Shown one piece after another: positions 15,658-24,954 of a stretch of DNA of 64,000 bases. The stretch comes from Streptomyces lichenis (GTDB lineage Bacteria > Actinomycetota > Actinomycetes > Streptomycetales > Streptomycetaceae): positions 62,001 to 126,000 of the forward strand of contig NZ_JALPTH010000017.1 in NCBI RefSeq assembly GCF_023218175.1. The letters run 5' to 3'. The position numbers and the translations under genes were made by a program. The notes below the pieces were generated by a model. It searched no databases, was not told the origin of the DNA, and saw nothing but the letters and a program-made list of their open reading frames with translations. Positions within the stretch are counted from its first letter, which is position 1. Each line of letters starts with the position of its first letter.

Positions 15658-17313
15658 ATGGCGTACGACGCCGATGTGATCGTGATCGGGGCGGGGCTGG
15701 CCGGGCTGGTGGCCACCGCCGAGCTGGTGGACGCCGGACGCAGTGTCATCCTGCTCGACCAGGAGCCCGAGCAGTCCCTCGGCGGCCAGGCGCACTGGTC
15801 CTTCGGCGGGCTCTTCCTGGTCGACTCGCCCGAGCAGCGCCGGATGCGCATCCGGGACAGCCGCGCCCTCGCCCTCCAGGACTGGCTGGGCACCGCCGGC
15901 TTCGACCGCCCCGAGGACCACTGGCCGCGCGAGTGGGCCGAGGCGTACGTGGACTTCGCGGCCGGCGAGAAACGGCCCTGGCTGCACCGGCAGGGGGTGC
16001 GCTTCTTCCCGGTGGTCGGCTGGGCCGAGCGCGGCGGCTACGACGCCACCGGCCACGGCAACTCGGTGCCGCGCTTCCACATCACCTGGGGTACGGGCCC
16101 CGGGCTGCTCGCCCCCTTCGAGCGGCGGGTGCGCGCGGGCGCCGAACGGGGCCTGGTCCGGTTCGCCTTCCGGCACCGGGTCACCGGCCTGTCCCGTACC
16201 GCCGGCGCGGTGGACACCGTCACCGGCGAGATCCTCATCCCCTCCGACGCCGAGCGCGGCACCGCCTCCTCCCGCGAGGTGAGCGGCGCCTTCGAGTACC
16301 GCGCCCAGGCGGTGGTCGTCACCTCCGGCGGCATCGGCGGCAACCACGACCTGGTCCGCGCCCACTGGCCGAAGCGGCTCGGCACCCCGCCCGGGAAGCT
16401 GCTCTCCGGCGTCCCCGCCCATGTGGACGGGCTGATGCTGGACGTGGCGGGCGGGGCAGGGGCGCGGCTGGTCAACCGGGACCGGATGTGGCACTACACC
16501 GAGGGCATCGAGAACTGGAACCCGATCTGGGCCCGGCACGGCATCCGGATCCTGCCCGGCCCGTCCTCGCTCTGGCTGGACGCCACCGGCCGCCGGCTGC
16601 CCGTCCCGCTCTTCCCCGGCTTCGACACCCTCGGCACGCTGGAGCACATCACCCGCTCCGGGCACGGCCACACCTGGTTCGTGCTCAACCAGCGGATCAT
16701 CGGCAAGGAGTTCACCCTCTCCGGCTCCGAGCAGAACCCGGACCTGACGGGCCGTTCGGTCCGCGGGGTGGTCGACCGGGCCCGCGCCGACGTCCCGGCC
16801 CCGGTCAAGGCGTTCATGGACCACGGCGTTGACTTCGTGGTGGAGCGCGACCTCGCCTCCCTGGTCCGGGGGATGAACGCCCTCACCGAGGAGCCGCTGA
16901 TCGACGAGGCGGCACTGCGCCGCGAGATCACCGCCCGGGACCGGGAGATCGCCAACCCGTTCACCAAGGACCTCCAGATCACCGCGATCCGGGGCAGCCG
17001 CCGCTACCTCGGCGACCGGCTCATCCGCACCGCCACCCCGCACCGCATCCTGGACCCGGCCGCCGGACCGCTGGTCGCCGTGCGCCTCAACATCCTCACC
17101 CGCAAGTCGCTGGGCGGCCTGGAGACCGACCTCTCCTCCCGGGTTCTCACCGACGGCGGCGAGCCGCTGCCCGGCGTCTACGCGGCCGGGGAGGCCGCCG
17201 GCTTCGGCGGCGGGGGAGTGCACGGCTACCGCTCCCTGGAGGGCACCTTCCTGGGCGGCTGCCTCTTCTCCGGCCGCGCCGCGGGGCGGGCCGCGGCCCG
17301 CGAGGTGGGGTGA
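15658..17313 (+). CDS. KSTD-like FAD-binding dehydrogenase
   Basis: The 551-residue protein starts with a Rossmann FAD motif, VIVIGAGLAGLVATAELVDAG, and GGQAHWSFGGLFLVDSPEQR. It ends with the second FAD segment LPGVYAAGEAAGFGGGGVHG and YRSLEGTFLGGCLFSGRAAG. This is the layout of the fumarate-reductase/3-ketosteroid dehydrogenase superfamily and of the actinobacterial 'FAD-binding dehydrogenase' of about 550 residues, whose substrate is unknown. The start is the ATG at 15658, with GAGAGGAACGGG upstream. It stands alone, next to the gluconate genes. Confidence 0.88.
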   Translation: MAYDADVIVIGAGLAGLVATAELVDAGRSVILLDQEPEQSLGGQAHWSFGGLFLVDSPEQRRMRIRDSRALALQDWLGTAGFDRPEDHWPREWAEAYVDFAAGEKRPWLHRQGVRFFPVVGWAERGGYDATGHGNSVPRFHITWGTGPGLLAPFERRVRAGAERGLVRFAFRHRVTGLSRTAGAVDTVTGEILIPSDAERGTASSREVSGAFEYRAQAVVVTSGGIGGNHDLVRAHWPKRLGTPPGKLLSGVPAHVDGLMLDVAGGAGARLVNRDRMWHYTEGIENWNPIWARHGIRILPGPSSLWLDATGRRLPVPLFPGFDTLGTLEHITRSGHGHTWFVLNQRIIGKEFTLSGSEQNPDLTGRSVRGVVDRARADVPAPVKAFMDHGVDFVVERDLASLVRGMNALTEEPLIDEAALRREITARDREIANPFTKDLQITAIRGSRRYLGDRLIRTATPHRILDPAAGPLVAVRLNILTRKSLGGLETDLSSRVLTDGGEPLPGVYAAGEAAGFGGGGVHGYRSLEGTFLGGCLFSGRAAGRAAAREVG

Positions 17314-17343
17314 CGTGCCGTCACGGCCCCGGGGGCGCAGGCG

Positions 17344-18741
17344 TCACAACACCAGTGACAGCAGCAGCACGAACACGATCCCGCACACCGAGATGATCGT
17401 CTCCATCACCGACCAGGTCTTGATCGTCTGGCCGACGGTCATCCCGAAGTACTCCTTCACCAGCCAGAACCCGGCGTCGTTCACATGGCTGAAGAAGAGC
17501 GAGCCCGCGCCGATCGCCAGCACCAGCAGCGCCGCGTGCGTGGTCGACATGTCCGCCGCCAGCGGCGCCACCAGGCCCGCCGCGGAGATCGTCGCCACCG
17601 TCGCCGAACCGGTCGCCAGCCGGATCGCCACCGCGATCAGCCAGCCCAGCAGCAGCGCCGGGATCGACCAGTTCTCGGAGAGGTCCAGGATCATCCGGCC
17701 CACCCCGATGTCGATCAGGGTCTGCTTGAAGCCGCCGCCGGCGCCGACGATCAGCAGCACGCCCGCGATCGGGGCGAGCGAGGACTCCACGGTCGAGGAG
17801 AGCCGCCCCCGGGTGAACCCGGCCGCCCGGCCGAGCGTGAGCATCCCGACGAGCACCGCCGCCAGCAGGGCGATCAGCGGCTGGCCGACGATGTCGGTGA
17901 CCCGCTGGAGGTGGTTCTCCGGGTCGTCCACCACGATCTCCACCAGCGCCTTGACCAGCATCAGCACCACCGGCAGCAGCACGGTGGCCACCGTGGCGCC
18001 GAAGCCGGGACGGCGGTCGAGGTCCTCCGAGGCGCGCTGCGGGATCATCCGGTCCGGGGCCGGGATGTCCACCCAGCGGGCCGCGTAGCGGGAGAAGAGC
18101 GGACCGGCGATGACCACCGTCGGGACGGCCACCACCAGGCCGAGCGCCAGCGTCACCCCGAGGTTGGCCCCGATGGCGTCGATCGCGACCAGCGGGCCGG
18201 GGTGCGGCGGGATGAGCCCGTGCATCACCGAAAGCCCGGCCAGCGCCGGGATGCCGATCCGCATCAGCGAGTAGTTGCCGCGCTTGGCCACCAGCAGCAC
18301 CACCGGGATCAGCAGCACGATGCCGACCTCGAAGAAGAGCGGCAGCCCGATCACCGAGGCGATCAGCACCATCGCCCAGGGCATGGCGCGCCCGCTCGCC
18401 CGGGCCAGGATGGTGTCCACGATCTGGTCCGCGCCGCCCGAGTCGGCGAGCAGCTTGCCCAGGATGGCGCCCAGCGCGATGAGCACACCGACGCCCGCGA
18501 CGGTCGTGCCGAGGCCGGCGGTGAAGGAGGTGATGGTGTCGCCCAGCGGCGCGCCCGCGAAGGCGCCCAGCAGGAGCGAGCCGATGGTCAGCGCCAGGAA
18601 GGCGTGGAGCTTGAACCGGGTGATGAGTACGACGATGACGGCGATGCCCGCCAGGACGGCGATGCCCAGTCGGGCGTTGCCGGCCGAGGTGATCGGCTCG
18701 GCGGCGCCGGCTGCCAGCATCTCGACGTTGAGACTGGTCAC
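17344..18741 (-). CDS. gntP: Gluconate permease, GntP family
   Basis: The 465-residue protein is a polytopic membrane transporter with about 12 hydrophobic segments. Characteristic GntP sequences are LPLFFEVGIVLLIPVV, GLSVMHGLIPPHPGPL, LLIVGAGGGFKQTL and FFSHVNDAGFWLVKEYFG. It imports gluconate with protons. The GTG start at 18741 (GAGGA upstream) is chosen because the GntP homology begins there. It follows gntK with a gap of about 100 bp, and both are divergent from gntR, the standard Streptomyces gluconate locus. Confidence 0.92.
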   Translation of the reverse strand: MTSLNVEMLAAGAAEPITSAGNARLGIAVLAGIAVIVVLITRFKLHAFLALTIGSLLLGAFAGAPLGDTITSFTAGLGTTVAGVGVLIALGAILGKLLADSGGADQIVDTILARASGRAMPWAMVLIASVIGLPLFFEVGIVLLIPVVLLVAKRGNYSLMRIGIPALAGLSVMHGLIPPHPGPLVAIDAIGANLGVTLALGLVVAVPTVVIAGPLFSRYAARWVDIPAPDRMIPQRASEDLDRRPGFGATVATVLLPVVLMLVKALVEIVVDDPENHLQRVTDIVGQPLIALLAAVLVGMLTLGRAAGFTRGRLSSTVESSLAPIAGVLLIVGAGGGFKQTLIDIGVGRMILDLSENWSIPALLLGWLIAVAIRLATGSATVATISAAGLVAPLAADMSTTHAALLVLAIGAGSLFFSHVNDAGFWLVKEYFGMTVGQTIKTWSVMETIISVCGIVFVLLLSLVL

Positions 18742-18839
18742 AGGGGGTCCTCGGGTTGGTCGCGGGGCCCGGCGGGTCGCCGGACGGGCGGGGGAGGCGG
18801 AGGGGGAAGGCGGAGGTGAGGGGCCCGGGGGCGGGGATC

Positions 18840-19391
18840 CTACGGGGCCGGGGCGAGCGCGTCCGCCCGGCGCAGCGCGGCGACGGCCCGCTCGGCGATC
18901 TGCTCGGGGGTGCCGGCCACGTCGACCGCCACCCCGGCCTCGTCCGCGCCCAGCGGCTGGAGCGCGGCGAACTGGGAGTCCAGCAGCGCGGTCGGCATGA
19001 AGTGGCCCTTCCGCTCGGCCATCCGCCGCTCCACCAGGGCCCGGTCGCCGGTCAGATGGAGGAAGACCGCGCCGGGGGCGGCGGCCCGCAGCCGGTCGCG
19101 GTAGGCCCGCTTCAGCGCCGAGCTGCTCACCACCCCGCCGAGTCCGGCCCGGCCGTGCGCCCACCGCCCGATGGCGTCCAGCCAGGGGGCGCGGTCCGCG
19201 TCGTCCAGCGGGACGCCGGCCGACATCTTGGCGATGTTCGCCGCCGGGTGGAAGTCGTCGCCCTCGGCGTAGGGGACGCCCAGGCGCTCGGCGACCAGCG
19301 GGCCGATGGTGGTCTTGCCCGTCCCGGCCACGCCCATCACGACGACGACCGGGGGGTGGTCCGGGTTCTCGGGGTTCTCCGGCGGGGTCAT
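18840..19391 (-). CDS. gntK: Gluconokinase
   Basis: From the ATG at 19391 the protein is 183 residues, the normal size for thermoresistant-type gluconokinase. It contains the P-loop VMGVAGTGKTTIG, then YAEGDDFHPAANIAKMSAGVPL and the late HFMPTALLDSQFAALQPL motif. It phosphorylates gluconate to 6-phosphogluconate for the pentose phosphate pathway. It is the first gene of the gntK-gntP operon and is probably repressed by the divergent GntR in the absence of gluconate. Confidence 0.93.
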   Translation of the reverse strand: MTPPENPENPDHPPVVVVMGVAGTGKTTIGPLVAERLGVPYAEGDDFHPAANIAKMSAGVPLDDADRAPWLDAIGRWAHGRAGLGGVVSSSALKRAYRDRLRAAAPGAVFLHLTGDRALVERRMAERKGHFMPTALLDSQFAALQPLGADEAGVAVDVAGTPEQIAERAVAALRRADALAPAP

Positions 19392-19522
19392 GGCGGAGGG
19401 TGCCTCGCTGTCCTGGTGCGGGCGGCCGCGCGGGGTCCTCGTCGACCTCGCGGGGGGACGCCGGGATCGGTGTCCGTCGCCGCACACTGAAACCCATCGG
19501 ATACGACGTATTCAAGAGGTCG

Positions 19523-19536
19523 TGACTAAAAAGTCA
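19523..19536. promoter_or_regulatory. Candidate GntR operator between gntK and gntR
   Basis: TGACTAAAAAGTCA is a palindrome with 5-bp arms and an A-rich centre, located in the AT-rich gap between divergent gntK and gntR, about 30 bp before the gntR ATG. Position and symmetry suit binding by a FadR-type GntR dimer controlling both promoters. Confidence 0.5.
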
Positions 19537-19566
19537 TACTTAATTGGTGGCGGCTAGGCTGAGCGC

Positions 19567-20268
19567 ATGACGACTTCGGCCCGGGGGCTCCATACGCAGG
19601 TGCTGGACGGCCTGGGTCTGGCCATCACGGCCGGCGAGTACCCGCCCGGCAGCGTCCTGCGCACCGACGAGGTGGCCCAGCGGTTCGAGGTCTCCCGCAC
19701 CGTGGTCCGCGAGGTGGTCCGGGTCCTGGAGTCGATGCACCTGGTGGAGTCCCGGCGCCGGGTCGGGGTGACGGTCCGGGCCGCCGAGCAGTGGAACGTC
19801 TACGACCCCCAGGTCATCCGCTGGCGGCTGGCCGGCGCCGACCGCCCCCGCCAGCTCCGCTCGCTGACCGTGCTGCGCTCCGCCGTGGAGCCGGTGGCCG
19901 CCGGGCTCGCCGCCGCCCACGCCACCCCCGAGCAGTGCCGGGAGCTCACCGAGCAGGCCCTCGGCATGGTCGCCACCTCGCGCGGCCGGCAGCTGGAGGC
20001 GTATCTGGTGCACGACATCGCCTTCCACCGGGTGGTGCTGGGCGCCTCCGGCAACGAGATGTTCGCCCGGCTCGGCGATGTGGTGGCCGAGGTGCTGGCC
20101 GGCCGCACCCACCACCAGGTGATGTTCGAGGACCCCGACCCGGCCGCGGTGACCCTGCACGTCCAGGTCGCCGAGGCGGTACGGGCCCGGGACGGCCGCC
20201 GCGCCGAGGAACTCACCCGCGAGATCGCCGTGGGCGCCCTGAAGGAGCTGGACGTCCTCGCCCCCTGA
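19567..20268 (+). CDS. gntR: GntR-family (FCD domain) regulator of gluconate genes
   Basis: The 233-residue protein has an N-terminal winged helix (ITAGEYPPGSVLRTDEVAQR, then VSRTVVREVVRVLESMHLVE). A C-terminal FCD domain carries the metal-binding residues in YLVHDIAFHRVVLGASGNEM and late HVQVAEAVRARDG. It is divergent from gntK-gntP, with a palindrome in the shared promoter region, so it most likely represses the gluconate operon and is released by gluconate or a phosphorylated derivative. The 307 bp downstream, before the permease gene, hold no gene. Confidence 0.88.
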   Translation: MTTSARGLHTQVLDGLGLAITAGEYPPGSVLRTDEVAQRFEVSRTVVREVVRVLESMHLVESRRRVGVTVRAAEQWNVYDPQVIRWRLAGADRPRQLRSLTVLRSAVEPVAAGLAAAHATPEQCRELTEQALGMVATSRGRQLEAYLVHDIAFHRVVLGASGNEMFARLGDVVAEVLAGRTHHQVMFEDPDPAAVTLHVQVAEAVRARDGRRAEELTREIAVGALKELDVLAP

Positions 20269-20575
20269 GCGGTCCCGAGGGCGTCACCCGAGCCGCACCG
20301 TCGCCCCTGGTGGCCCTCGCCGCCCGGTCGCGCCGGAGCCCGGCTGATCCGGGCCGATGCGGCCACCCGGGCGAACCTCGCCTAAGCTGCGCACCGCCCG
20401 TCCATCGCGCGGCAACCTCAAAAACCCCTCAAATCAGCTCTTACGTGACATGGGCCACAGCGTTACGGCGGTGTTGCCGTGACTATGTGACCTGGCCTTC
20501 TGCGTGGTGACCCACCCCCTTCACCGGCGTACGGCGGCTCCTCCCGCACGACCCCTCACAAAGGCGACTTCCCAG

Positions 20576-22039
20576 ATGAGTGACCGCACCGTGGCTGCGG
20601 CCGACACCCAGAGCCCCGGTTCGCCGGCGGCGGGTGCCCCCCACATCGACGCCGGTGACGCCGGTTACAGCAAGGACCTCAAGTCCCGGCACATCAACAT
20701 GATCGCCATCGGTGGCGCGATCGGCACCGGGCTCTTCCTCGGCGCCGGCGGCCGCCTGGCGGGCGCGGGTCCGTCCCTGGCCATCGCCTACGCCGTCTGC
20801 GGCGTCTTCGCCTTCTTCGTCGTCCGGGCCCTCGGCGAGCTGGTGCTCTACCGTCCGTCCTCCGGCGCCTTCGTCTCCTACGCCCGTGAGTTCATGGGCG
20901 AGAAGGGGGCCTACTCGGCGGGCTGGCTGTACTTCCTGAACTGGTCGACCACCGCCGTCGCCGACATCACCGCGGCCGCGACCTACGCCCACTTCTGGGC
21001 CATGTTCAGCGACGTCCCGCAGTGGATCCTCGCCCTGATCGCGCTCGCGGTCGTGCTCACCGCCAACCTCATCTCGGTGAAGTACTTCGGCGAGATGGAG
21101 TTCTGGTTCGCCATCGTCAAGGTCGCCGCGCTGGTGGTCTTCATGCTGGTGGGCATCTTCCTGGTGGTCACCCAGCACGAGGTCGGCGGCCACACCCCGG
21201 GCCTGTCCACCATCACCGACAGCGGCGGCATCTTCCCCCTCGGCATGGTGCCGATGCTGATGGTCGTCCAGGGCGTCGTCTTCGCCTACGCCTCCGTCGA
21301 GCTGTGCGGTGTCGCGGCCGGTGAGACCGAGAACCCCGAGAAGATCATGCCGAAGGCGATCAACTCGATCATGTGGCGGGTGGGCCTGTTCTACGTCGGC
21401 TCGGTGGTGCTGCTCGCGCTGCTCCTGCCGTACACCTCGTACTCCGCCGGCCAGAGCCCCTTCGTCACCGTCTTCGACAAGCTGGGCGTCCCCGGGGCGG
21501 CCGGCGTGATGAACCTGGTCGTGCTCACCGCCGCGCTCTCCAGCCTGAACTCCGGCCTCTACTCCACCGGCCGCATCCTGCGCTCGATGGCGATGGCCGG
21601 CTCCGCGCCGAAGTTCACCGCCCGGATGAACAAGGGCCAGGTCCCCTACGGCGGCATCCTGCTCACCGCCGCCTTCGGTGTGCTGGGCGTCGGCCTCAAC
21701 TACGTCGTCCCCGGCGAGGCCTTCGAGATCGTGCTGAACCTCGCCTCCATCGGCATCCTCGGCACCTGGGGCATGATCATGCTCTGCTCGCTGCTGTTCT
21801 GGAAGCGCTCCGAGCAGGGCCGGGTCGAGCGCCCCTCGTACCGGCTGCCCTGGGCCCCGTACACCCAGATCGTCACCCTGGTGTTCCTGGTGACCGTGCT
21901 CGGCCTGATGTGGTGGGGCGGCGGCGTCGGCCGCACCACGGTCAACTGCCTGCCGCTGATCGCCGCGGCCCTGGTCGGCGGCTGGTTCGTGGTCCGCAGG
22001 CGGGTCACCGCGCTGGCCGCCGCCCGCCCCCTGGACTGA
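20576..22039 (+). CDS. ansP: L-asparagine permease (APC superfamily)
   Basis: The 487-residue protein has about 12 membrane segments. It begins with GGAIGTGLFLGAGGRLAGAG and carries RPSSGAFVSYAREFMGEKGA, which closely resembles E. coli AnsP (from memory). VVQGVVFAYASVELCGVAAG and LSSLNSGLYSTGRILRSMAM are further family marks. It imports asparagine or related amino acids with protons. The start is the ATG at 20576, giving a charged N-terminal tail typical of Streptomyces members. It is monocistronic, followed by a strong hairpin. Confidence 0.85.
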   Translation: MSDRTVAAADTQSPGSPAAGAPHIDAGDAGYSKDLKSRHINMIAIGGAIGTGLFLGAGGRLAGAGPSLAIAYAVCGVFAFFVVRALGELVLYRPSSGAFVSYAREFMGEKGAYSAGWLYFLNWSTTAVADITAAATYAHFWAMFSDVPQWILALIALAVVLTANLISVKYFGEMEFWFAIVKVAALVVFMLVGIFLVVTQHEVGGHTPGLSTITDSGGIFPLGMVPMLMVVQGVVFAYASVELCGVAAGETENPEKIMPKAINSIMWRVGLFYVGSVVLLALLLPYTSYSAGQSPFVTVFDKLGVPGAAGVMNLVVLTAALSSLNSGLYSTGRILRSMAMAGSAPKFTARMNKGQVPYGGILLTAAFGVLGVGLNYVVPGEAFEIVLNLASIGILGTWGMIMLCSLLFWKRSEQGRVERPSYRLPWAPYTQIVTLVFLVTVLGLMWWGGGVGRTTVNCLPLIAAALVGGWFVVRRRVTALAAARPLD

Positions 22040-22066
22040 CGGGCGCCGGCACCACCCCCGTACCAC

Positions 22067-22106
22067 CCGCGACCCCCGCCGGAGCACTGCCCGGCGGGGG
22101 TCGCGG
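22067..22106 (+). terminator. Terminator after ansP
   Basis: CCGCGACCCCCGCCGG pairs perfectly over 16 bp with CCGGCGGGGGTCGCGG around an 8-nt loop, 27 bp after the ansP stop. Confidence 0.8.
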
Positions 22107-22176
22107 TGTGTGGCGGGTGCGCGATAGTGGACCGTACAGGCAACATCATCGAGGCGTGACGAAGGGACGGCGTGCC

Positions 22177-23262
22177 ATGACGCAGCAGGTCCGCGGGGTG
22201 ATCGCACCCGGACGCGACGAGCCGGTACGGGTCGAGACCATCACCATCCCCGACCCCGGACCCGGCGAGGCCGTGGTGAGGATCCAGGCCTGCGGGGTGT
22301 GCCACACCGATCTGCACTACAAGCAGGGCGGCATCAACGACGACTTCCCCTTCCTGCTCGGCCATGAGGCCGCCGGCACCGTGGAGTCGGTCGGCGAGGG
22401 CGTCACCGACGTGGCCCCCGGCGACTTCGTGATCCTCAACTGGCGGGCCGTCTGCGGCCAGTGCCGGGCCTGTCTGCGCGGCCGCCCCTGGTACTGCTTC
22501 GACACCCACAACGCCAAGCAGAAGATGACCCTGGCCGACGGCACCGAGCTCACCCCGGCCCTGGGCATCGGCGCCTTCGCCGAGAAGACCCTGGTCGCCG
22601 CCGGGCAGTGCACCAAGGTGGACCCGGCCGCCTCCCCGGCCGTCGCCGGGCTGCTGGGCTGCGGGGTGATGGCCGGCATCGGCGCCGCGATCAACACCGG
22701 GAACGTCGGCCGGGGCGACTCGGTCGCCGTCATCGGCTGCGGCGGTGTCGGGGACGCGGCGATCGTCGGCTCCCGGCTGGCCGGGGCGGCCCGGATCATC
22801 GCCGTCGACGTGGACGACCGCAAGCTGGCCAAGGCCACCGAGGTCGGTGCCACCCACACCGTCAACTCCCGCACCACCGACCCGGTCGAGGCCATCCGCG
22901 AACTCACCGGCGGCTTCGGCGCGGACGTGGTCATCGAGGCGGTCGGCCGCCCCGAGACGTACACCCAGGCCTTCTACGCCCGCGACCTGGCCGGCACCGT
23001 CGTCCTGGTCGGCGTCCCCACCCCGGAGATGAAGCTCGAACTGCCCCTGCTGGACGTCTTCGGCCGCGGCGGATCGCTGAAGTCCTCCTGGTACGGGGAC
23101 TGCCTGCCCTCCCGGGACTTCCCGATGCTCATCGACCTGCACCAGCAGGGCCGGATCGACCTGTCCGCCTTCGTCACCGAGACCATCGCCCTGGACGAGG
23201 TCGAGAAGGCCTTCGGCCGGATGCACGAGGGCGACGTCCTCCGCTCGGTGGTGGTCTTCTGA
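22177..23262 (+). CDS. mscR: S-(hydroxymethyl)mycothiol dehydrogenase / S-nitrosomycothiol reductase
   Basis: The 361-residue zinc alcohol dehydrogenase has the catalytic zinc site ACGVCHTDLHY and LLGHEAAGTVE. It has a structural-zinc-like Cys cluster (NWRAVCGQCRACLRGRPWYC) and the NAD-binding VAVIGCGGVGDAAIVG. The combination is typical of mycothiol-dependent formaldehyde dehydrogenase (MscR). It oxidises the formaldehyde-mycothiol adduct to S-formylmycothiol and can reduce nitrosomycothiol. The next gene overlaps by one base, so the two are translated together and form one detoxification unit. Mycothiol synthesis is represented in the window by mshC. Confidence 0.92.
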   Translation: MTQQVRGVIAPGRDEPVRVETITIPDPGPGEAVVRIQACGVCHTDLHYKQGGINDDFPFLLGHEAAGTVESVGEGVTDVAPGDFVILNWRAVCGQCRACLRGRPWYCFDTHNAKQKMTLADGTELTPALGIGAFAEKTLVAAGQCTKVDPAASPAVAGLLGCGVMAGIGAAINTGNVGRGDSVAVIGCGGVGDAAIVGSRLAGAARIIAVDVDDRKLAKATEVGATHTVNSRTTDPVEAIRELTGGFGADVVIEAVGRPETYTQAFYARDLAGTVVLVGVPTPEMKLELPLLDVFGRGGSLKSSWYGDCLPSRDFPMLIDLHQQGRIDLSAFVTETIALDEVEKAFGRMHEGDVLRSVVVF

Positions 23263-23897
23263 TGACCGGCACCGCACGGATCGACCACCTCACCACCTCC
23301 GGCACCTTCAGCCTGGACGGCGGCACCTGGGACGTCGACAACAACGTCTGGATCGTCGGCGACGACACCGAGGCGATCGTCATCGACGCCGCCCATGACG
23401 CCGAGGCCATCGCCGCCGCCGTCGGGGACCGCCGCCTCCTCGCCATCGTCTCCACCCACGCCCACAACGACCATATCGACGCCGCCCCCGCCCTCGCCGA
23501 GGCCACCGGCGCCCCGATCCTCCTCCACCCCGACGACCTCCCCCTCTGGCGCCAGACCCACCCGAACCGCGCCCCCGACGGCGAACTCACCGACGGCCAG
23601 GTCCTCACCGTCGCCGGCACCGAGCTGACCGTGCTGCACACCCCCGGCCACGCGCCCGGTGCCGTCTGCCTGCACGCGCCCGCCCTGGCCACCGTCTTCA
23701 CCGGGGACACCCTCTTCGCCGGCGGTCCCGGCGCCACCGGCCGCTCCTTCTCCTCCTTCCCCACCATCATCGACTCCCTGCGCGACCGCCTCCTCAGCCT
23801 CCCCGCGGACACGGTCGTCCGCACCGGACACGGCGACACCACCACCATCGGCGACGAGGCCCCCCACCTCGCGGAATGGATCGAACGCGGCCACTGA
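23262..23897 (+). CDS. Metallo-beta-lactamase-fold hydrolase paired with MscR
   Basis: The 211-residue protein has the metal motif STHAHNDHIDAA (HxHxDH), then HTPGHAPGAVCLH, FTGDTLFAGGPGATGR and a final RTGHGDTTTIG. It is of glyoxalase-II size. Its ATG overlaps the stop of mscR (TGATG), and this pair is conserved in actinobacteria. The likely role is hydrolysis of S-formylmycothiol to formate and mycothiol, completing formaldehyde removal; that role is inferred from gene order and fold. Confidence 0.9.
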   Translation: MTGTARIDHLTTSGTFSLDGGTWDVDNNVWIVGDDTEAIVIDAAHDAEAIAAAVGDRRLLAIVSTHAHNDHIDAAPALAEATGAPILLHPDDLPLWRQTHPNRAPDGELTDGQVLTVAGTELTVLHTPGHAPGAVCLHAPALATVFTGDTLFAGGPGATGRSFSSFPTIIDSLRDRLLSLPADTVVRTGHGDTTTIGDEAPHLAEWIERGH

Positions 23898-23939
23898 CCG
23901 CCGCCGGGCCCCGGTCGAGACCACCGTCCCGGCCGGGGC

Positions 23940-24872
23940 TCAACGCCACGCGGCCAGCCGCCGCCCGCTCCCGAACCGCAGCTCCGCCCCCGTCACCGGA
24001 TCGGTGAACTCCAGCGCCCGCGCCAGCAGTTGCAGCGGCCGCCCGAAGTCCTCCGGCTCTTCCTCCGGCCGGACCACCGGATACAGCGGGTCGTTGAGGA
24101 TCGGCACCCCCAGCGCGTCCATGTGCACCCGCAGCTGATGCGTCCGCCCGGTCATCGGCATCAGCCGGTAGAGCCCGCGCGGGCCATCGCGCCCCACCAG
24201 CTCGACCCGGCTCTCGCTGTTGGGCTCCCCGGGCTCCTGGTACGCCGCCGGGACCCCCCGCTCCTTCACGATCCGGCTGCGCACCGTCACCGGCACGGTG
24301 AGCGCCGGATCGTACGGCGCCACCGCCTCGTACTCCTTGCGCACCAGCCGGTCCCGGAAGAGCGTCTGGTACGCGCCCCGGTCCTCCGGCCGCACCACCA
24401 GCAGCACCAGCCCGGCGGTCAGCCGGTCCAGCCGGTGCGCGGGCTGGAGCGCGGGCAGCCCGAGGTCGTGCCGCAGCCGGGCCACCAGCGTCTCGGTGAC
24501 ATGCCGCCCGCGCGGGGTGGTCGCCAGGAAGTGCGGCTTGTCCGCGACCACGATCCGCTCGTCCCGGTGCACCACCTCCACCGCGAACGGCACCCGCACC
24601 TCCGGCGCCAGGTCCCGGTGGAACCAGAGCAGCCGCCCCTCCCGGTACGGCTCCTCCGCCCGTACCGCCGTGCCGTCGGCCCCCACGAAGCGGCCCTCGG
24701 CCAGCATCGCGTCCACCCGCTCCGGGCCCACCGCCGCCGCGTACCGGGCCAGCAGATGGTCCCGTACCGTCGCCCACGCCCCGCCGGGATCGGCCGGCAG
24801 CCGCACCCGTACGGGATCGATCCCCGCCCGCTGCGGCAGCGGCGCCGCCGGCGGCCTCGTCCTTCGTCGCAC
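23940..24872 (-). CDS. RluA-family 23S rRNA pseudouridine synthase
   Basis: The 310-residue protein contains the RluA catalytic motif PAHRLDRLTAGLVLLVV (catalytic Asp) and the later MPMTGRTHQLRVHMDALGVP with NDPLYP. A GTG start at 24872 is used because homology begins soon after and the upstream frame is simple low-complexity coding shadow. It isomerises uridines in large-subunit rRNA or tRNA. An N-terminal extension of about 90 residues precedes the catalytic domain, as in Streptomyces homologues. It is divergent from the MFS gene. Confidence 0.88.
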   Translation of the reverse strand: MRRRTRPPAAPLPQRAGIDPVRVRLPADPGGAWATVRDHLLARYAAAVGPERVDAMLAEGRFVGADGTAVRAEEPYREGRLLWFHRDLAPEVRVPFAVEVVHRDERIVVADKPHFLATTPRGRHVTETLVARLRHDLGLPALQPAHRLDRLTAGLVLLVVRPEDRGAYQTLFRDRLVRKEYEAVAPYDPALTVPVTVRSRIVKERGVPAAYQEPGEPNSESRVELVGRDGPRGLYRLMPMTGRTHQLRVHMDALGVPILNDPLYPVVRPEEEPEDFGRPLQLLARALEFTDPVTGAELRFGSGRRLAAWR

Positions 24873-24954
24873 CGCCCCACGGTAGCCGCCGTTTGACCTG
24901 CGGCCCGCCGCCCGCTTTCCTTGCCCCCGGACGTGGCGGGGAGGGGGTACGGGC

